A stretch of 64,000 bases of DNA from Mesostigma viride (Eukaryota; Streptophyta; Mesostigmatophyceae; Mesostigmatales; Mesostigmataceae). The stretch is from assembly GCA_009746045.1 (NCBI GenBank), contig RPFO01001881.1:40001-104000 (forward strand). Reading direction: 5' to 3'. A program made the position numbers and the translations under genes. Shown here piece after piece: positions 42,404-52,405 of this stretch (position 1 is its first letter; every line of letters starts with the position of its first letter). A model generated the notes under the pieces. That model was not told the DNA's origin. It did not search any database and saw nothing but the letters and a program-made list of their open reading frames with translations.

Positions 42404-42811
42404 GTGACTCCGGACCACAGAAATTCGCAATGCGAAATGGAAAGTGTGTGCGGGGTGGAAATGGCGGACAGTTGCGCGGACGTAGAGCTGGAAGTTGATT
42501 GTCAATCGAAGCTGTACGTGTGGATGCGTAAAAATAATTTGTTGCACGTCCCGCTAATCCCAATTCTGGGTAGGAAATGGCTTATTAATCGCCCAGCTGC
42601 AGAGGATCACCGCCCCCCGCAAACGGTGGACGCCTCTAACAAAGCATTCAGGCACGCCGCATACCGGCATTTTGCCAAAGAAATGAAATGGTTTGACGAG
42701 AAGGGCGGAGCGAAAAAGTTGCCCGAAGAGGTAGAGACGATCATTCATGAGCGCTGGCCCGACGCCGGGGGGGAATACACCGGCTTCAAACCGTCTAGGG
42801 CTCGCAAGTAG
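42404..42811 (+). CDS. Kolobok-like element accessory ORF, 135 codons
   Basis: MTPDHRNSQCEMESV to GFKPSRARK. It contains acidic and Cys residues early, then a basic aromatic stretch (AAYRHFAKEMKWFDEKGGAK, ERWPDAGGEYTGF). An internal start at ATGGAAAGT is also possible. No named domain was recognised. It begins 56 bases inside the transposon and ends 43 bases before the transposase start, so it is probably a separate element-encoded protein or an alternative N-terminal exon. Confidence 0.4.
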   Translation: MTPDHRNSQCEMESVCGVEMADSCADVELEVDCQSKLYVWMRKNNLLHVPLIPILGRKWLINRPAAEDHRPPQTVDASNKAFRHAAYRHFAKEMKWFDEKGGAKKLPEEVETIIHERWPDAGGEYTGFKPSRARK

Positions 42812-42853
42812 ATTTTGACCCCGGCCAGCACGTCAGAGCATTAGCGCAATATC

Positions 42854-44422
42854 ATGGCCAGAAATAGACAATCGCTAGCTCAACGTGAGCGTAGGGAGAA
42901 AGAACGCGCAGCACACGAATCGGGGGTGGAGCTGCCTGCGCCTGTTGAGGAGCGCAGGGGTCGAGGCAGGCCGCCGGGGACTACAAATGAGGCCAAACGT
43001 CGTGGTGGGCGGCCTCGTAAGTCCGCGGATGAGCAGACTCGGGCAGAATGGGTTGCTAGCGCGGGGGTGGAAGGGCTGACGGCGACAGCTGGTGGCGATT
43101 CGGGTGGTGCTCCATCTGTCGAGGACGAGGGAGTGCTGCCCGGTGCGGAGCGAGCGAGGAATCCTCCACATCACTACCGGCCGTCGCCCAAGAAAGTGCT
43201 GCCGCATGGTAAACAAGTCAGAGATGCTGTCGTGCTGCCTCCCGTTGTCGAGGACAAGGGCTTGCCTTTTGATATGCCCCGGCTTATTGTGGATTCTTGT
43301 GGGCTGGAGGCCATGGCTGCCGCCCTCCCGTGCCCATGCTGTTTAGGGTTCACTCTCAAGCTGGGCATGCTGGAGAAGCCAAAGCGCGATGCGGGCAGCT
43401 GCTCGGATGTTGTGCTGTGGTGCACCAATCCCTTTTGCAAGCCCAGGCTGAGCACGGCCCCGGATGGGAGGGGAAAGGGTGCGGGTGATGAGAATGAGCC
43501 GTGGTGGCAGCCTTTTCCCCTTCTTCAGCCCAACTCAGATTTGAGGCTTGGTGTGAGGCGCAATGCTTGTAGCAGCCTGCTGGCGTGTGCAGGTGTGCTC
43601 TTTGGCTTGTCCCGCCAACAGCTTGTGCGTCTCTCCGTCGTGCTTGGCATTAGGTTCCCACGTGGGCACGACACGTGGGATAAGGATGTGCGTGCTGTGG
43701 AGCAGGTGGTCATGGAGCATCTGATTGAGGTGATCAAGGAGAACAGAGTGGCGGTACGAGAGATGGAGATGAAGTGCAAGCGGTTCAAGATGGATGGGAA
43801 GGGTAGGCAGGGCTGCAGGGTGAGCTTTGATGGGAGCTGGGCCAATAGGGGGTTCAAGAGTTTGTGGGGGCAGCAGCTTTTGATCCATAGCCCCAGCAAG
43901 AAGGTTGTTGGTATCCACATCTCAGGTAGGTGGTGCCCCACGTGTGAGCAACCAAGGGGTAGCAATGATGAGGTGTCTGAGCACGTGTGCTGGCGGAATC
44001 ACGGTGGGTCCAGCAAGAGCATGGAGGCATGGGGGGCGGTAGCCCTCTTAAATGACCTCATGTCACTGCAGGATGGCCTCAACATTGGCATGGTGTGCAA
44101 GGAGAGAGGGGAGGGAGGGGAGGGGGGGGATTGTGCTAAGCCAAGGCAGCAGCGCCTGTACGCAGCAGAGGTGGTCAGCGATGGTGACACATCCTGGTAC
44201 GCTGTGGTGCAGGAGAAGCTCACGGAGCACGTGCCAGCCAAGCAGGAAGATCTGAACCATTTAGGCAACTGCCTGTATGGTTCACTTCTGAAAGCAAGGA
44301 AGGAGCACTTGTCCAAGCTGCCCAAGGTTCTCACAGATGATGTCATCACCCACATATGTACCAGTTTCAGGTGGTGCATTCGCATTATGCCTACAATGGG
44401 ACCCCCATGGATGTTGCATTAA
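42854..44422 (+). pseudogene. Mutator/Kolobok-like transposase, N-terminal and catalytic part
   Basis: Starts MARNRQSLAQRERREKER with a basic helix and an AT-hook-like RGRGRPPG (residues about 37-44) and RRGGRPRK. A Cys-rich zone follows (PCPCC..CTNPFCKP). The catalytic core matches the Mutator-like transposase domain family: VSFDGSWANRGF (first Asp), a C-x2-C (GRWCPTCEQ), NHGGSSKSMEAWGAVALL, and VVSDGDTSWYAVVQEKL (second Asp), then KQEDLNHLGNCL. It stops at 44422 only because a SINE-like element with a GCATTAA target duplication has inserted; homologous sequence resumes after 44735. It is not intact as it stands. Confidence 0.75.
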
Positions 44423-44728
44423 GAATTTAGCCATGCTATGCCATGCAGAGAGATGCTCTCTGTCGAGAAGCCATGTCCTAGCTCTTGTATAGCCATGATG
44501 ATCTTCCTCCCTCACAGGCATGCTCCCCCCTTACCCGGGCATAGCGTGATAGACCATGAGGGTGCAGGTGCCTTGGTGCACCTAGAGCAGGGGTAGCTTA
44601 CATTCCCACCCTTGCATGAAGTAGCCTAGAATGTATTAAAGGCCATCTGCCCCTTCTCAGGGCTATGTGCTACATCTACTCCCAACGGAGTGATGTTGAT
44701 AATTAATTAATTAATTAATAATTAATTC
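44423..44728 (+). mobile_element. SINE-like element, 306 bp, inserted in transposase
   Basis: GCATTAA is duplicated at 44416-44422 and 44729-44735, marking an insertion. The sequence begins GAATTTAGCCATGC, passes through ACCCGGGCATAG, GTAGCTTACATTCCC and CTTGCATGAAGTAGCC, has a terminal hairpin (ACTCCCaacGGAGT) and an (AATT)n tail. Non-coding, about 300 bases, target duplication and A/T tail define a SINE-like retroelement. A tRNA-type A/B box was not recognised. A second full copy lies inverted at 46539-46822. Confidence 0.8.
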
Positions 44729-44735
44729 GCATTAA

Positions 44736-45403
44736 TGGGCACATGAAGGGGGAGTGGCTGTCACAGGCAATGCACAACCTGATAGACCACTGTTTCAACA
44801 AGCACGACGGGTGTGAGACGTACTGCAACCACCACAAGGACTTGTAAGGAGACTAAGGAGGTGACGAAGGAGGATTGGTGTGGCGTGGCAAAGAAGACCA
44901 GCAATAGGCCGGGCTGGAAGGGAGGACGCTGGCTGCCGCCTGCCGAGGCTACCAGCAAGGGGGTGATTGTGGACGTGCGTGGTGTGGTGGACAACGCCGT
45001 TGAGAAGTATGTGAACCCTGCACTGCTTGACCGCTGCAACCATGATGCCTCGTCCAACATGAATGAATTCCACCACTCTGTGCAGATCGGCTTTGTGCCA
45101 GGGGGCAAGGGGGGCTTTGCGGGTTTGCGTTGGCCGTATGCCTGCATGATGGGCGTGCTCAAGGCCCGTGATGGAGAAGATTGGTGGTCAGTGCTGGCGG
45201 CCAAGCTGGGCATAGCGGTGACCGAGGCGGTGACGGACCAGCTGGAGACGTTGCGGAAGGAGCGCACCCTGAAGCAGGAAACCAAGCGGGACCCTAACTT
45301 CAAGAGACGGCAGCAGAAGCGGTCGCGGATTGCAAAGGGGCTGAACTGGTCCAAGCTAGGAGAAGGAGGCAGCCGCCAAGTACGAGCATGGATGCGGCTA
45401 TGA
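44736..45403 (+). pseudogene. Mutator/Kolobok-like transposase, C-terminal part
   Basis: Directly after the SINE the frame reads HMKGEWLSQAMHNLIDHCFN, then KHDGCETYCNHHKDL and a stop, and in the next frame RWLPPAEATSKGVIVDVRGV.. SNMNEFHHSVQIGFVPGGKG.. PYACMMGVLKARDG. The HCFxxHxxC..C and N-E-xxH pattern followed by an A/M helix is what follows the second catalytic Asp in this family, and its Glu may complete the DDE triad. It ends Lys/Arg-rich (KRDPNFKRRQQKRSRIAKGL). At least two frame breaks. Confidence 0.65.
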
Positions 45404-45404
45404 G

Positions 45405-45672
45405 GATGTGGCCAGCGGGGAGGACGAGGGGGGAGATGCCAGCAGTACCAGCTCTGATGATGGCGTGGACAGGGTGTTGTGCATCAAATGCATGGGGGCG
45501 GCTAGCACTGACGCCAACCCCTTCCTGCTGTGCGACACCCCGGATGTGGATGGGCATGGGGCTCACATGCTGTGCGTTGGTCTCACCCTCAAGACCCTGC
45601 CCCAGGAACGGGAACCGTGCATGGTTTTGCCCCAACTGCTGTGGGGAGGGTGACAGCTCAGATGAGGACTAG
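45405..45672 (+). pseudogene. PHD-type zinc finger of the Kolobok-like element
   Basis: LCIKCMGAASTDANPFLLCD, then DVDGHGAHMLCVGLTLKTLP and, in the frame starting at 45388, WFCPNCCGEGDSSDED and stop. The order C-x2-C, C-D, H-x2-C, C-x2-C is that of a PHD finger. One frameshift near 45620 separates the last Cys pair. Such fingers read histone tails in host proteins; in a transposon one may steer integration or recruit chromatin, which is inference. Confidence 0.6.
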
Positions 45673-46518
45673 TCCTAGCCGCCATGTGTTATTAGGTGCC
45701 TCATGCCATCATGGGTGTTGCATTGTAGGACCATGGTGTTGTTTATTTTTACTTTCATGATGTTTATTGACTCTGCCCTGCCCCAGCAGGGGGATTGTCT
45801 ATGCATGTATTGGTGGAACCCCTTTGCCTGCATGTTGCATGGCTTACAGGGTGGTAGTTGAGGACACTAGTTTATGCCATCAGTCTAGCTCAGAATGACC
45901 TGAATTTTGATTCCAAGATAGTTTGCATGATAAATAACTTGCTGGCACCTTGTTTGCCCCACTTGGTGGTGGGCAACTTAGGTTGCACATGATTGGTGCA
46001 GCCATTTGGCATAAAACCGTATTTTCGTGCATTTTTTTTTTCATACAAAAGTGATGGCTGTTCACATACGTGGTCAGAATGAGCTGAAAATTGGTGCCAT
46101 TGATATTCCCACCCTGTGGAAGTTATTTTTATCTCCCTGGGCCCAACCCATGCGTATTTGATTTGAGTTTTTTTTTTAGTCACAAAAAAGACGTATTTTT
46201 CGGTAAACTGCATAAGTATGCCCAGACGTGCGATTTTGGTGCTGCAAATTAGCTCCATTCTTTGGTCTGGGTGGGGATTTGACAAAAATATGGTGTTTGG
46301 TACACAAGTGTGGGGGGGTTGTCCTAGGCAATCCGTGCTTTTAGGGGGTGTGCGCGCCAAAAAAAGCTCCCTGCACATGTATTGTGATGGGCCTTGAACT
46401 CAACAAGTAGCCAGATGCATGCCCAAGGGTCATATTTATGGTCCCCCATCATAATTTGCATTGCCAGCATGGACCCGTATTGAGTGCAAAACATGTGTAT
46501 TCAATTTGGGGGGGGGCA
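45673..46518. other. 3' non-coding part of the Kolobok-like element
   Basis: AT-richer than the transposase, with T runs and no domain-bearing frame. Ends in a G tract and the terminal inverted repeat. Confidence 0.5.
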
Positions 46519-46538
46519 GGTCCGTCCGGACCCCTTAA

Positions 46539-46822
46539 TTATCAACATCACTCCGTTGGGAGTAGATGTAGCACATAGCCCTGAGAAGGGGCATATGGCT
46601 TTTAATACATTCTAGGCTACTTCATGCAAGGGTGGGAATGTAAGCTACCCCTGCTCTAGGTGCACCAGGGCACCTGCACCCTCATGGTCTATCACGCCAT
46701 GCCCGGGTAAGGGGGGATCGAGCATGCCTGTGAGGGGGAAAGATCATCATGGCTATACAAGAGCTAGGACATGGCTTCTCGACAGAGAGCATCTCTCTGC
46801 ATGGCATAGCATGGCTAAATTC
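46539..46822 (-). mobile_element. SINE-like element, inverted copy
   Basis: Reverse complement of 44423-44728 with about 90-95% identity by eye: tail TTATCAAC at 46539, hairpin ACTCCgttgGGAGT at about 46551, body, and CTAAATTC at 46815-46822. It lies exactly between the right TTAA of the Kolobok-like element (46535-46538) and the left TTAA of the piggyBac-like element (46823-46826). Confidence 0.8.
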
Positions 46823-46826
46823 TTAA

Positions 46827-48885
46827 CCCGTGTTTTTTTACAACGCGATACATCGCGTTGTAGGGTTAGAACGCGATGTATCGCGTTGTAATCTGACACG
46901 TGGCAAACCTATTAAACATGCGATTTTTGGTCTGAAACTTTCAACATAGGTCAGAAACATCTCATAGAATTCAAGAAAAAATCCTGGTATTTTTGGTATT
47001 TTTTTTGTGACAGCTGCAAACAAATATGTACCACTGAAATCAGGCATTTTCGCGGGACGAAGGTAAAGACGACGGCGATGGCGGCAGGTAGATCTCGCCA
47101 GTTTTCGCGCGAATTTCAGTGGCTGTTGGGTGGCACGACCATGATGATGCGTTCAAAGGTTGATAATTAGGTTTTTACGAGTTTGTTGAGGTACTGGGGC
47201 AAAGGAAACGTAGTTTTTTCCAGTTTCTCACCCAACTTTCATGCGGAAACCCTGGAAACCGGCATACATATTATTACGGCAAGACTCGGGTCTGCTGCGG
47301 CACCATGCTTGGTTTTTCCATGGTGTTTCGACTTCTTAACACATGTTTATTCATTCCGAACGCCCGGACTCTCGGCTAAACCGAGATTTGTGCAGACTTT
47401 TATTGGGTAGCTCCGGGCATGATGGTGCCTGCAAATAGCGTAAGGCGTGACCGTGGCTATTGCTACGGTATGCTGTATTTTCCTGGAAATGGCCTCTGCC
47501 ACCGGCTCAATAGTGCTTGCAGGCGTAAGTATATCGTGTTTCTACCTAGTTTCTGCCAGTTTTCCACTTATTTCTACTGACCTCTGCCCAGCCTCTCTAA
47601 GACCGCCATCCTACTCGACGTTGCTTGCATGTCAGCCATAGCACCTGGGTTGCAGTTGTGCAGTATTTAGGTGCTGTATACGTCGTCAAGCCGTGCATAT
47701 ATCGTGAGGACAAGTCTCGCGTGCAGACACGTGTGTAGTACTCCTACACACAGATCTCGAGTGATTTATCTAGTACCAAATCCGAAAGGCTTGCATCACT
47801 CCCCGGACAGGAGAACTTTTGCGGATGACTGTAGGTGTAAGTTGGCGATGCCATGGTAACCGGAGACGTCGGTCCTATAGTCAGCAAAATTGGTGCGAGA
47901 GGTCCCCAGTTCGATTCCGGTCGGATTCATTTGCAGATCGCGTTTTTCCGCGTTTTCCGCGGCCCGGCACTGAACGCAAATGGTTTTCACCTTTGCGGAG
48001 TGTCTGATCAGAATATCGTGAGGATTGGATGTTGATGGTTTATACTGCGTTGATTGTGCAAGAAGATCAGCTAGGTGCCCATAATCATGCATGGTGTATA
48101 ATCATGTGTTGTTAGCATCTTGCCACCATTTGCTAGCATGCATTCCAGCGTCATCTTTGCCTGCATGTAAGCTCATGGATCACTCAACCTATCCAAGCCT
48201 TGCATTACACGTGCCTCTTTCTTTCAGTATTGCACGCGTTATGGAATGACAGCCCACCACCTCCGTTCCCACAAGGCATGTGCTCAACACGTTGTGAGAG
48301 TGGATGATGCTTTGGCTATGGCTGCCTGATTCAGTCATATTAGGTCATCCAGTCATGATGTTTGATGCATGTTTGATGCAGTATAACTTATACAACACCT
48401 ATTTTCAACGTTTTGACCCTCCAAAGCTCACTATGGCCCCGTTTATGGGGCTCGTGTCGTTGCGTAATGTTATGAAGGGCTCTCATGTTTCCCACTGCGT
48501 TGTACTGCGTTGTAATTGTGATGCTAATGAAATATAGCTCCAGTGGCCCAATGGGCCTGAGTTTTGTTTCACAGAGCCTGCATATGTTGCCCATAGCTCG
48601 TGCAAGAAGCAAGATTTTTTTCATGAACCATTTGTGAATAAGCACATGACTTGTGACCTAGGGTCAAGAAATCGCGGTCATGGTCAGACCCCCCTGTATT
48701 CAAACCAGTGTATCTCTCTAATGAATAAGCATTTTGTAGGTCTGAGTAGCTCAAAAAATCCTTTGATTTATGGGCTTTCAGGAAAGTATATACAAGACCA
48801 TGAAAAAAATTTTCCTTAGGTGCTATACGCGTTCTAAAAAAAGCTTACAACGCGATATATCGCGTTCTAATTAAAAAAACACGGG
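46827..48885. mobile_element. piggyBac-like non-autonomous element 2 (TTAA target)
   Basis: Ends are CCCGTGTTTTTTTA (46827) and TAAAAAAACACGGG (to 48885), flanked by TTAA at 46823-46826 and 48886-48889. Just inside both ends is the palindromic block ACAACGCGATACATCGCGTT (and variants CGATATATCG). No transposase ORF in 2,059 bases. Its length and design (short CCC..GGG termini plus a GCG-rich palindrome) parallel the element at 22012-24103 although the sequences are unrelated. Confidence 0.75.
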
Positions 48886-48889
48886 TTAA

Positions 48890-49330
48890 TAACCACGCCA
48901 CCTCCAGCACCTCCACCATCGCGGCACAGCCCTCGACCTTCGCGAGGAGGCCGACCGCACCCAGCGCAGCCGCAACGTCATCGTCAAGCACCTCGACCAA
49001 CCTGCAGATGAGACCTCGACGACTCTTCTCACGGCGACATTCTTGCCCCCATGCACCTCACGGTTGCTGGCCGACCTAGTGGTCCCAGCCCAGTTTGAAC
49101 ACCGCATCCACTCTCTCTCCCTTCTTTGGACTGCCATGCAGAACAAGACGCGGTGGCAGAAGATTGTCAAGGCTCACACGCGAGCCCCTGTGGGCAAGCC
49201 ACCTCCCCCCAAGCGGAGGAGGCGTTTTGATGAGTAGTGTAGTTAGGATTTTCTAGACTAGATAGCTTAGAGTTAGGTTAGTCTACACCCGCATCGGCCT
49301 GGCCCTGGGTCAGGCTCCGCTCGGTCAACA
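48890..49330 (+). mobile_element. LINE 3' end, plus strand
   Basis: 49043-49237 encodes a C-terminus (LADLVVPAQFEHRIHSLSLL, WTAMQNKTRWQKIVKAHT, PPPPKRRRRFDE, stop), the same as the minus-strand copy at 139-252. A 3' UTR with TAGAGTTAGGTTAGTCTACA follows. The upstream side runs to the piggyBac-like element, so the LINE is truncated there. Confidence 0.6.
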
Positions 49331-49433
49331 CTGACTCCCATGCACACGTGCGTGCATATGCACTGCAGTACAGAACTAAGAAGCAGTCACAAAACTAATA
49401 ATGAGATGTCCAACAACATTTATTCTGTACAAT

Positions 49434-49485
49434 ATCAAGGAGACAACCAGTGCAGGCCAGAAATCAGGAGAATCCGGACCATGTA
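49434..49485 (-). mobile_element. Penelope-like 3' terminal fragment
   Basis: ATCAAGGAGACAACCAGTGC..AGGAGAATCCGGACCATG is the reverse complement of the last 50 bases of the element ending at 55350. It is 5'-truncated almost completely. Confidence 0.7.
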
Positions 49486-49489
49486 CATA

Positions 49490-50760
49490 TGTTGGCCAAG
49501 TGAAAGCACTCCTATAGGTAAGAACAACAAGATATTCGTCAAATGGTGCACGTCTTACATAGATCTGGAAGTGCTTATGTATACACCGTCTGGTTGGCAT
49601 TATCGAAGTGTCGCAATATTTCATAGGTGATACAACTAACAAACCAATATGATAGATTTGGCTGATGGTGGCCATCTGCCCACCATCAGGATCTGACACT
49701 AGGCCAACCTCCTTACAAAGCTTGCAATGTACAACAAATTATACAAACGGATGACGCAATATGGCAACTTGGCCCCAAAAACCTAACGGCTGGCATGCAG
49801 AAACCAAGGAAACAAATAAGTGGTCGCGTCGCTGGCCATGGATCATGGCAACAGCGGCATCTCAGCGCCCAATAGCACATCAGCGCTTCCCAACTCGTGT
49901 CGTGTGCCCCAGTCTGGTTGCTAAAAGCGACCCCTGCCGCTTCTGTGCATCACGGACTCCATCCTTGCACCCGGTGCCTTGCTGGCGTGTCCATCACCAT
50001 GCACAGTCACATCCAGCCCAAACGAGCCCCCAGCCATGTGCCACCCACACGGGTACAGCTCATGGGGCGGTCAAAGACGCCAGCAGTACACGCACTGCAC
50101 CCCACCGTTAACCAAGCACACTGGTCGAGCCCTTCCCCACTCCATCCCAGTCCTCCCCTGCCCATTCCTCCATGTCTACTCCTTCCCACCTCGGCCCTTT
50201 CCAGCATGGCAGCCCACACGGTGTGCTCACTCCCATGGAACATACCGTGCGCTTCTTGCCCCACGCGTCACCACATGGACAGCGCCACGTGGCCCCAGGA
50301 CGCCCCCCCCCCCCCCTCTCCGCCAGCCACCCATGAAGCCGCCCTCTTGCCTTTGCGCCGTCCACCCCTTGGCCACCATCTTCCGCCCCTACATCAGGCC
50401 TGTGCCGCTTGACGCGTTGACACATCACGCCGGACCCATCCCTTTGGTTCCCTTCAGCACGACGGTCCCATTGGGGGGTTTCCGCGCACACGGACCCATC
50501 ACCTTTCACGCGCAGCGGATGGCTGGAGGTGACCGAGCGCCTTGTGTGCGGTCGACGCCTGTCGACGCCTGAGGCAGGCAACACGCCTAAGGATGCCTTT
50601 GGGGCATGCGAGTCTCCATCCCTTGTGCTCCCACATTCCTCGTCGTTTACGCTGCCCCCCCCAACTCTCCGGATACATCGACGGCTTGCTTCGGCAAGCA
50701 CGTCGTTATACGCGCACGGGCAGATGTGCGTGCACGCGCAGGCTTATGCGCGCACACAGG
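49490..50760. other. Gene-free stretch downstream of the NRAMP gene
   Basis: Several 100-200 codon frames on both strands are Pro/His/Ser-rich and mutually overlapping; none carries a motif. A C tract sits at 50306-50318. The last 200 bases before 50762 are the 3' flank of the NRAMP gene. Confidence 0.5.
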
Positions 50761-50761
50761 T

Positions 50762-52405
50762 TCACGCGCACACAATCCCTGTCGCGACCCCCCTGCTCGC
50801 CCCGCCCTCCGAGTAGAGCAGCGGCTCCCTGATCTCCCGCGAGTCGCGCCCCCCCGTGCCCGCGTGGCCCTCGCTGGGCTCCCGAATCGGCCGCACCGCG
50901 AAGAAGATGAGCGAGCCCCCGTACAAGTACACGGTCATGAGGCCGGTGATCAGTATCCCGATGAAGGCCACCCGACCGTGGGCGTTGTGGTTGTACCAGT
51001 CGATGCCCGCGTGGGCGATCAGGTACCCGTTCCCCGCGACGATGAGACCCACCAGCGCCCACAGCAGCGCCTCGAATGCACGGTTGGTGCGGAACTCCTC
51101 CCCCATCTTGAGCTCGGAGCAGACGAGCTTGACCAGCGGGATGAGCGCGTATGGGGCCTGGAAGGCCGCGATGACCGCGGATGCCAGAATCAAGCGGGAG
51201 GCGCCCATGTCGCCGAAGATGATGGTCACGATCAGGCAGGGCGCGAGCGAGACTGCGCGCGTGAGCAGGTTGGACAGCCAGGGGACCATGCGCACGCCCA
51301 GGAAGCCCGCGCGCACGTATTGGCTGGCATACGTCCCCGTGATCGTCGAGCTGGTGGCGGAGGCCAGCAGGGCGAGGCCGAATATCTTGTAGGCCCATCC
51401 ACCGAGCGCGTGGGACAGCAGGAAGGGTGCGTTGGCCAGGTGCATGGAGCGGCAGCGCCTGGCGACCTCGGCGACCATCCCGCGCCCGCAGGTGGAACCA
51501 GACACGAGCACGATGGCCACGTTGATGAGCAGGGCTAGGGTCCCTGACACGGTCGACTCGGCGGTCGCGAAGCTGCAGGCGGAGCGAAGACCTCGCTCGG
51601 TGCGCTGCGTCTCGCGGGAGAGCACGAGCGCCGAGTGGAGATAGAGCTTGTGGGGGGAGACGAGCGCGCCGACCAGGGAGAGCGCGAGCAGGGCGCCCCA
51701 GGTGTCCTCGGGGCGCGGGCGGAGGAGGCCTATGAACGCGTGGCCGTAGTCGGGCTGCGTGTAGAGGAGCTCGACGAAGAACGCGCCGGCAACGAGCAGC
51801 ACGGTGAGGCAGATGACGGCCTCGAGCTTGCGGGCGCCGTACCGCTGGACGACGGACAGGAGGACGGTCGAGAGGGAGGTGAGGACCACGCCCGCGAGGA
51901 GCGGAAGGCCAAACAGGAGCTTGAACGCGAACGCGGTGCCGATGACTTGGACCGAGTCCATCGCGATGATGGAGATCTCGGCCATGGCCCACAGTAGGCG
52001 GCTCGCGGAGGCCGGGTATTCCTCCCGGCAGTGGTGGGAGAGATGCTTGCCGCTCACGAGGCCCAGCTTGGCGGCCTGCGCTTGGAAGAGCATCCCCGCG
52101 ATGGTGGACCAGAGGACGACCCACAAGAGCTGGTACTTGCGGGCAGCACCGGCGACCAGGTCGGTCTGGAAGTTCGTGGGATCGAGGTAGGCGAGGGTCA
52201 CAAGGAGGCCGGGGCCCAGGTAGGCCAGGATCTTCTGGAAGCCAACTTCCTCCGGCACCCGCAGAAGCGGCTTATTCCCCTCATCCTCGATCAAGACGTC
52301 CTCGTTCTGTGCCACGTCTACGTCGTTTGATCCCGCGGGACCTTCCCTCGTAGGATTCATGTTTAATAACCCCTCGTGAAATTCCCCAGGCGATAGTGTA
52401 TACAA
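50762..52405 (-). CDS. NRAMP-family metal transporter with altered metal site
   Basis: A 547-codon intronless gene with about eleven hydrophobic helices and the NRAMP layout. Helix 1 has LAYLDPTNFQTDL (DPTN at 75-78, canonical DPGN), helix 3 AEISIIAMDSVQVIGTA, and helix 6 ALVSPHKLYLHSALV (SPHK at 250-253, canonical MPHN). NRAMPs co-transport divalent metals with protons, and the helix-6 Met gives transition-metal selectivity. Its loss is known from the magnesium-transporting (NRMT) and aluminium-transporting (NRAT) branches, so the substrate here is probably not Fe/Mn. Asn to Lys beside the His is unusual and would add a charge at the site. Starts at 52405 or 52360 (MNPTREG) are both possible. 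The acidic N-terminus is cytosolic by family rule. Confidence 0.9.
   Translation of the reverse strand: MYTLSPGEFHEGLLNMNPTREGPAGSNDVDVAQNEDVLIEDEGNKPLLRVPEEVGFQKILAYLGPGLLVTLAYLDPTNFQTDLVAGAARKYQLLWVVLWSTIAGMLFQAQAAKLGLVSGKHLSHHCREEYPASASRLLWAMAEISIIAMDSVQVIGTAFAFKLLFGLPLLAGVVLTSLSTVLLSVVQRYGARKLEAVICLTVLLVAGAFFVELLYTQPDYGHAFIGLLRPRPEDTWGALLALSLVGALVSPHKLYLHSALVLSRETQRTERGLRSACSFATAESTVSGTLALLINVAIVLVSGSTCGRGMVAEVARRCRSMHLANAPFLLSHALGGWAYKIFGLALLASATSSTITGTYASQYVRAGFLGVRMVPWLSNLLTRAVSLAPCLIVTIIFGDMGASRLILASAVIAAFQAPYALIPLVKLVCSELKMGEEFRTNRAFEALLWALVGLIVAGNGYLIAHAGIDWYNHNAHGRVAFIGILITGLMTVYLYGGSLIFFAVRPIREPSEGHAGTGGRDSREIREPLLYSEGGASRGVATGIVCA

Larger units (their letters stand above)
42348..46534 (+). 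mobile_element. Kolobok-like DNA transposon (TTAA target)
   Basis: The terminal inverted repeats GGGGTCCGGACGGACC (42348-42363) and complement (46519-46534) are flanked by TTAA at 42344-42347 and 46535-46538. Inside, on the plus strand, lie a small ORF (42404-42811), a Mutator-like transposase start (42854-44422), its continuation (about 44730-45400) and a PHD-like finger (45408-45672). TTAA target with G-rich termini fits the Kolobok superfamily. A SINE-like element (44423-44728) splits the transposase. Both flanks are SINE-like tails. The order and single orientation of the ORFs suggest a formerly autonomous element. Confidence 0.75.

Noticed and set aside
47866-47935. tRNA-like B box (AGTTCGATTCC) in the second piggyBac-like element
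   Set aside because: A T-arm-like loop is present, but I could not pair an acceptor stem or anticodon arm, so neither a tRNA nor a tRNA-derived SINE is supported.
49761-50572. Overlapping Pro/His-rich plus-strand frames
   Set aside because: Three overlapping frames of similar length with no motif and no splice support; composition effect.
50706-52124. 472-codon frame on the minus strand and 310-codon plus frame over the NRAMP gene
   Set aside because: Shadow frames; Arg/Pro-rich, without hydrophobic helices, over a gene with clear NRAMP motifs.
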